Below, piece after piece: positions 6,567 through 8,542 of a stretch of 8,542 nucleotides of DNA (position 1 is the first letter of the stretch; each line of letters starts with the position of its first letter). This DNA is from DATKMG01 sp035541995 (GTDB lineage Bacteria; Acidobacteriota; Terriglobia; Versatilivoradales; Versatilivoraceae): the NCBI GenBank assembly GCA_035541995.1, contig DATKMG010000535.1, positions 1-8,542 of the forward strand. Direction: 5' to 3'. Below the pieces are notes generated by a model that ran no database searches, was not told where the DNA came from, and was given only the letters and a program-made list of their open reading frames with translations. Position numbers and translations under genes: made by a program.

Positions 6567-7949
6567 TCATTCGATGCCGAGTTCTTCCTGGATCTTTTCC
6601 AATGAAACCCCCTTCGTTTCCGGCATAGTTGTCAGCACCCAGAAAAGCTGTCCAACCATGCAGAGGGCGTAGAAGGCAAAGGCCGTCCAGCCGGCGGCAG
6701 CGGCAATGATCGGGAAAGTCCACGAAACTGCGGCATTCATGGTCCAATGCGTGAAACTGCCCAGCGCCTGGCCGCGCGCACGAACACGATTGGGAAAGAT
6801 CTCGCTAATGAAGACCCAGATGACAGCCCCCTGCCCAAAACCATGTGCCGCGATAAAAACCAGCAGGCTCACCAGCAGCAACGGGCCCTCCACCTTCGCG
6901 TAAAACGCGTACGCCGCACCCGCGAGACCCAGGATGTAACCGATAGAGCCCAGCAGCATTAGCTTCCGCCGTCCAAAGTGATCAATGACGACCATCGCCA
7001 GCATCGTGAAGACCAGCATAGTGAAGCCCACGATGACGGATTCGAGCAGAGCGGATTCAACGCCCGCCCCGGCCATCTTGAAAATGTATGGTGTATAGTA
7101 GAGTACCGCATTGATGCCAGATAGCTGGTTGAAGGCCGCTATCGTCACAGCCAGCAAAATGGGTTTGCGGTAGCGGCGGCAATAAAACGGTTCGCTCAGG
7201 CTGTGGTGCGCGAGGTCCATCGAGCGCTGAATTTCACGAATTTCATCCTCGACACTGCCGGTATCCGAGCCGCAGCGTTCGAGCACGGTGCGGGCTTCCT
7301 CCAGGCGGCCGCGCGCGACCAGCCAACGCGGGCTTTGCGGCGTGAGGAAGACGAGCAGGAAGAATACGGCCGAGGGCGCGGCCATCACTCCAAACATCCA
7401 GCGCCATTCGTTTTCGCCAAGGTGCAATCCTCCGATCAGATAATTGGAGAGATACGCCAGCAGGATGCCGAACACGATGTTGAACTGCGTGATCGCCACC
7501 ATGCGCCCGCGATAACTCGCCGGCGAAATCTCGGCTATGTAAAGCGGAGAAACAACCGACGCTGCGCCTACCGCGAGCCCGCCCAGGAAACGGAAGAACA
7601 GGAACGACGCCCAGCCCCACGAAAACGCACAGCCAAGCGAGGAAATGAAATAAATCATGCCCAACACGACCAGCGCGCCTCGCCGTCCAATCACGTCTGC
7701 GGGCCGTCCTGCCCCGATCGAGCCGATGATGGTGCCGATGAGTGCGCTGGCCACAGTGAAGCCGAGCAGGTTATTGCTGAGCGCAAACTTTTCCCGCAAG
7801 GCATCCGTAGTGCCGGAGATGACGGCGGTATCGAAGCCAAAAAGCAACCCGCCCAGTGCGGCGACAAGCGTACAACCGAGCAGGTAAAGATTGAAACTGG
7901 GTTTAAAGGAGTTGAGATTAACCGCCCTAGAGTCCTGAGGTGTATGCAT
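6567..7949 (-). CDS. MFS sugar porter (sugar/H+ symporter family)
   Basis: A 460-residue inner-membrane transporter with about 12 predicted membrane segments and the sugar porter (TC 2.A.1.1) signatures in order: GGLLFGFDTAVISG in TM1 (33-46), GRPADVIGRR in loop 2-3 (81-90), PLYIAEISPASYRGR after TM4, PQSPRWL (204-210) before the central loop, NQLSGINAVLYYTPYIF in TM7 (274-290), DHFGRRK (323-329), SEIFPNRVRARG (382-393) and PETKG (443-447). It should move a monosaccharide, probably with protons; xylose, arabinose, glucose or galactose cannot be told apart here. The start at 7949 is supported by AAGGAG/AGAGGA purines 7-11 bases upstream on the - strand. Deviations from consensus are PQSPRWL for PESPRWL and NQLSGIN for QQLSGIN. 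Its codons are richer in GCG/CGC than those of the three + strand genes. It is transcribed alone here and convergent to the glycosidase gene, so any link to it is by proximity. Confidence 0.93.
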   Translation of the reverse strand: MHTPQDSRAVNLNSFKPSFNLYLLGCTLVAALGGLLFGFDTAVISGTTDALREKFALSNNLLGFTVASALIGTIIGSIGAGRPADVIGRRGALVVLGMIYFISSLGCAFSWGWASFLFFRFLGGLAVGAASVVSPLYIAEISPASYRGRMVAITQFNIVFGILLAYLSNYLIGGLHLGENEWRWMFGVMAAPSAVFFLLVFLTPQSPRWLVARGRLEEARTVLERCGSDTGSVEDEIREIQRSMDLAHHSLSEPFYCRRYRKPILLAVTIAAFNQLSGINAVLYYTPYIFKMAGAGVESALLESVIVGFTMLVFTMLAMVVIDHFGRRKLMLLGSIGYILGLAGAAYAFYAKVEGPLLLVSLLVFIAAHGFGQGAVIWVFISEIFPNRVRARGQALGSFTHWTMNAAVSWTFPIIAAAAGWTAFAFYALCMVGQLFWVLTTMPETKGVSLEKIQEELGIE

Positions 7950-7975
7950 GAATCTGTCCTCTCCTTGTGTCGTTC

Positions 7976-7981
7976 ATTGTA
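7976..7981 (-). promoter_or_regulatory. Possible -10 box for the sugar porter gene
   Basis: On the - strand this reads TACAAT, one mismatch from TATAAT, 26 bases before the start codon. That would leave a leader of roughly 20 bases holding the ribosome site. No good -35 box lies at 16-18 bases spacing, so the promoter is weak, activator-dependent or not real. Confidence 0.25.
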
Positions 7982-8056
7982 GGGAAGAGAGCTTGATGTA
8001 GAGAAGAAAAAATTCTGCCCGCGGTCCATGACGCATGTGAGGGAAGGACTGGACAG

Positions 8057-8099
8057 CAACTCTCCGGATTAGAGTTGTAGATCTTTTCTTTCTTTGTTT
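8057..8099 (+). terminator. Terminator-like hairpin with T-rich tail, + strand, no gene assigned
   Basis: CAACTCT (8057-8063) and AGAGTTG (8071-8077) form a perfect 7-bp stem with a 7-base loop, followed by TAGATC and then a T-rich run at 8083-8099. The stem is only moderately stable and the run starts 5 bases late. No + strand gene lies before it, because the transporter runs the other way. If active it could stop antisense transcription across the transporter. Confidence 0.3.
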
Positions 8100-8133
8100 G
8101 CCTCCAGGCCTGATCAGCGGAATGCCCTGTGGA

Positions 8134-8217
8134 AAGGTCAGGACGCTCCTAGCAGAGCTGCGCGCATGAATTGGCCAGCGTCGTTTCTACATACGGGACG
8201 CACCCAAGGCACTAGGA
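8134..8217 (+). repeat. Left copy of the inverted repeat unit
   Basis: It contains the 12-base core CAGGACGCTCCT at 8139-8150 and the second block at 8186-8214, beginning TCTACATACGGGAC. Its first hairpin, GCTCC (8145-8149) with AGAGC (8154-8158), has one mismatch, and its second hairpin is largely lost, so this copy looks more decayed than the right one. Confidence 0.6.
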
Positions 8218-8269
8218 AATATGCCAAATCGCCTGCAGAATAGTTGAATAAGGGCGCAATTCATACCTT

Positions 8270-8319
8270 GTGAAAAAATGGCAATCTTCACAATATTTGG
8301 AAGGATTGTCATTTTGCAC
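8270..8319 (+). other. Long hairpin inside the repeat-bounded element
   Basis: Bases 8275-8286 pair with 8304-8315: 12 consecutive pairs, one of them a G-U wobble as + strand RNA but a C-A mismatch as - strand RNA. The loop is 17 bases. GTG (8270-8272) and CAC/GCAC (8317-8319) add three pairs beyond a small internal bulge. Within it, TTGTGAA (8268-8274) and TTCACAA (8287-8293) form a competing 7-bp pairing, so two alternative folds exist. Confidence 0.5.
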
Positions 8320-8359
8320 CAGTAGTAAGTGCTTTTCCGCTATCGGGCTGGTATCTGCA

Positions 8360-8397
8360 AACAGGTCTTTTTGGAGAGGCCTGTTATTCTTTCTTTC
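8360..8397 (+). terminator. Intrinsic-terminator-like hairpin, + strand
   Basis: AACAGGTC (8360-8367) and GGCCTGTT (8378-8385) form an 8-bp stem with one G-U pair and a 10-base loop, followed by ATTCTTTCTTTCC. It fits a rho-independent terminator reading rightward, although the T-run is interrupted by C. No + strand coding gene precedes it, so it would end a non-coding transcript or be a structural part of the element. Confidence 0.4.
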
Positions 8398-8405
8398 CAT
8401 CCATA

Positions 8406-8490
8406 TCATAGCGCCATAGGCGTGTCCTGTCTGTAGATCAGGGGTAACGCAATGGAATTCCTTTAGCTCCGCCAGGAGCGTCCTGGGCTT
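8406..8490 (-). repeat. Right copy of the inverted repeat unit
   Basis: On the - strand it reads from CAGGACGCTCCT (8485-8474) to a second block (8437-8409) beginning TCTACAGACAGGAC. Both hairpins are intact: GCTCC (8466-8470) pairs with GGAGC (8475-8479) around GCCA, and CGCC (8412-8415) pairs with GGCG (8419-8422) around ATA. The two hairpin modules also share a GTCCTG motif after each stem on the + strand, which suggests the unit is itself an old duplication. Confidence 0.6.
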
Positions 8491-8542
8491 AGGGGATCAA
8501 ACCAAATCTAGTCCGAATTTTCCTCAGTTTGACCTTAACTCT

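Larger units (their letters stand above)
8134..8490. mobile_element. Candidate non-autonomous element: two facing copies of a repeat around a 188-base centre
   Basis: About 357 bases bounded by imperfect inverted repeats that align along about 85 bases. The outer 26 bases of each end match at 22 positions, including a perfect 12-base core, CAGGACGCTCCT. A second block, 47-48 bases further in, matches at 22 of 29 positions. The blocks keep nearly the same spacing on both sides, which is hard to get by chance. There is no transposase and no clear target-site duplication. The layout resembles REP/BIME-type or MITE-type elements moved by an enzyme encoded elsewhere; the class is inference. The centre is AT-richer than the arms. 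Confidence 0.55.
7950..8542. other. Gene-poor 593-base region upstream of the transporter
   Basis: No coding frame here is convincing. From left to right it holds the transporter's ribosome site and possible promoter, a hairpin followed by a T-rich run, a pair of inverted repeat units (8134-8490) enclosing an AT-richer centre with two hairpins, and 52 unassigned bases to the window end. A 65-codon - strand frame at 8212-8409 lies wholly inside the repeat element and matches nothing I recognise. Confidence 0.7.

Noticed and set aside
7203..7982. 259-codon + strand frame antisense to the transporter
   Set aside because: Low-complexity, charged shadow frame in GC-rich coding sequence; the opposite strand encodes a clear sugar porter.
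8212..8409. 65-codon frame on the - strand with a CEDC motif
   Set aside because: It lies inside the repeat-bounded element across both hairpins, has no clear ribosome site and resembles no family I know; more likely chance.
7950..8542. CRISPR array or tRNA in the right-hand non-coding region
   Set aside because: The repeats are two inverted, diverged units, not regularly spaced direct repeats, and no cloverleaf or T-loop motif was found.

Overview
The window looks like bacterial chromosome of moderately high G+C. It holds one housekeeping gene entering from the left edge, three genes for predicted exported proteins on the + strand, one sugar transporter gene on the - strand, and a gene-poor right end. 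No marker gene fixes the taxon. A single-chain pyruvate carboxylase, a bacterial phospholipase B-like hydrolase, a DUF4380-like protein, a glycosidase-like lipoprotein and an MFS sugar porter would suit a heterotroph such as an Acidobacteriota or Planctomycetota member. That is a guess from gene content only.

Layout: 1-2670 (+) is the 3' three quarters of pyruvate carboxylase, covering the end of biotin carboxylase, all of carboxyltransferase and the biotinyl domain. Next come about 225 non-coding bases with a small hairpin. At 2896-6515 (+) lie three closely spaced genes: a phospholipase B-like N-terminal-nucleophile hydrolase with a signal peptide, a galactose-mutarotase-fold (DUF4380-like) protein with a probable signal peptide, and a clan GH-A type glycoside hydrolase with a lipoprotein signal. 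The gaps are 55 and 34 bases, so they are probably one transcript, with a perfect stem-loop just after the first stop codon. At 6567-7949 (-) a 12-TM sugar porter converges on them, leaving 51 bases between the ends.

The right 593 bases (7950-8542) have no convincing gene. They hold the transporter's leader and, at 8134-8490, two diverged copies of a repeat of about 85 bp facing each other around an AT-richer centre. Each copy has the pattern of two hairpin modules. This resembles a REP/BIME-like or MITE-like non-autonomous element. The centre holds a 12-bp hairpin and, further on, a terminator-like hairpin, so a small RNA is possible but unproven.

Working together (inference): pyruvate carboxylase refills oxaloacetate and is probably unrelated to the rest. 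The three exported proteins look like an envelope set for attacking a conjugated or glycosylated substrate, with the nearby porter taking up a released sugar. Substrates cannot be read from the sequence.
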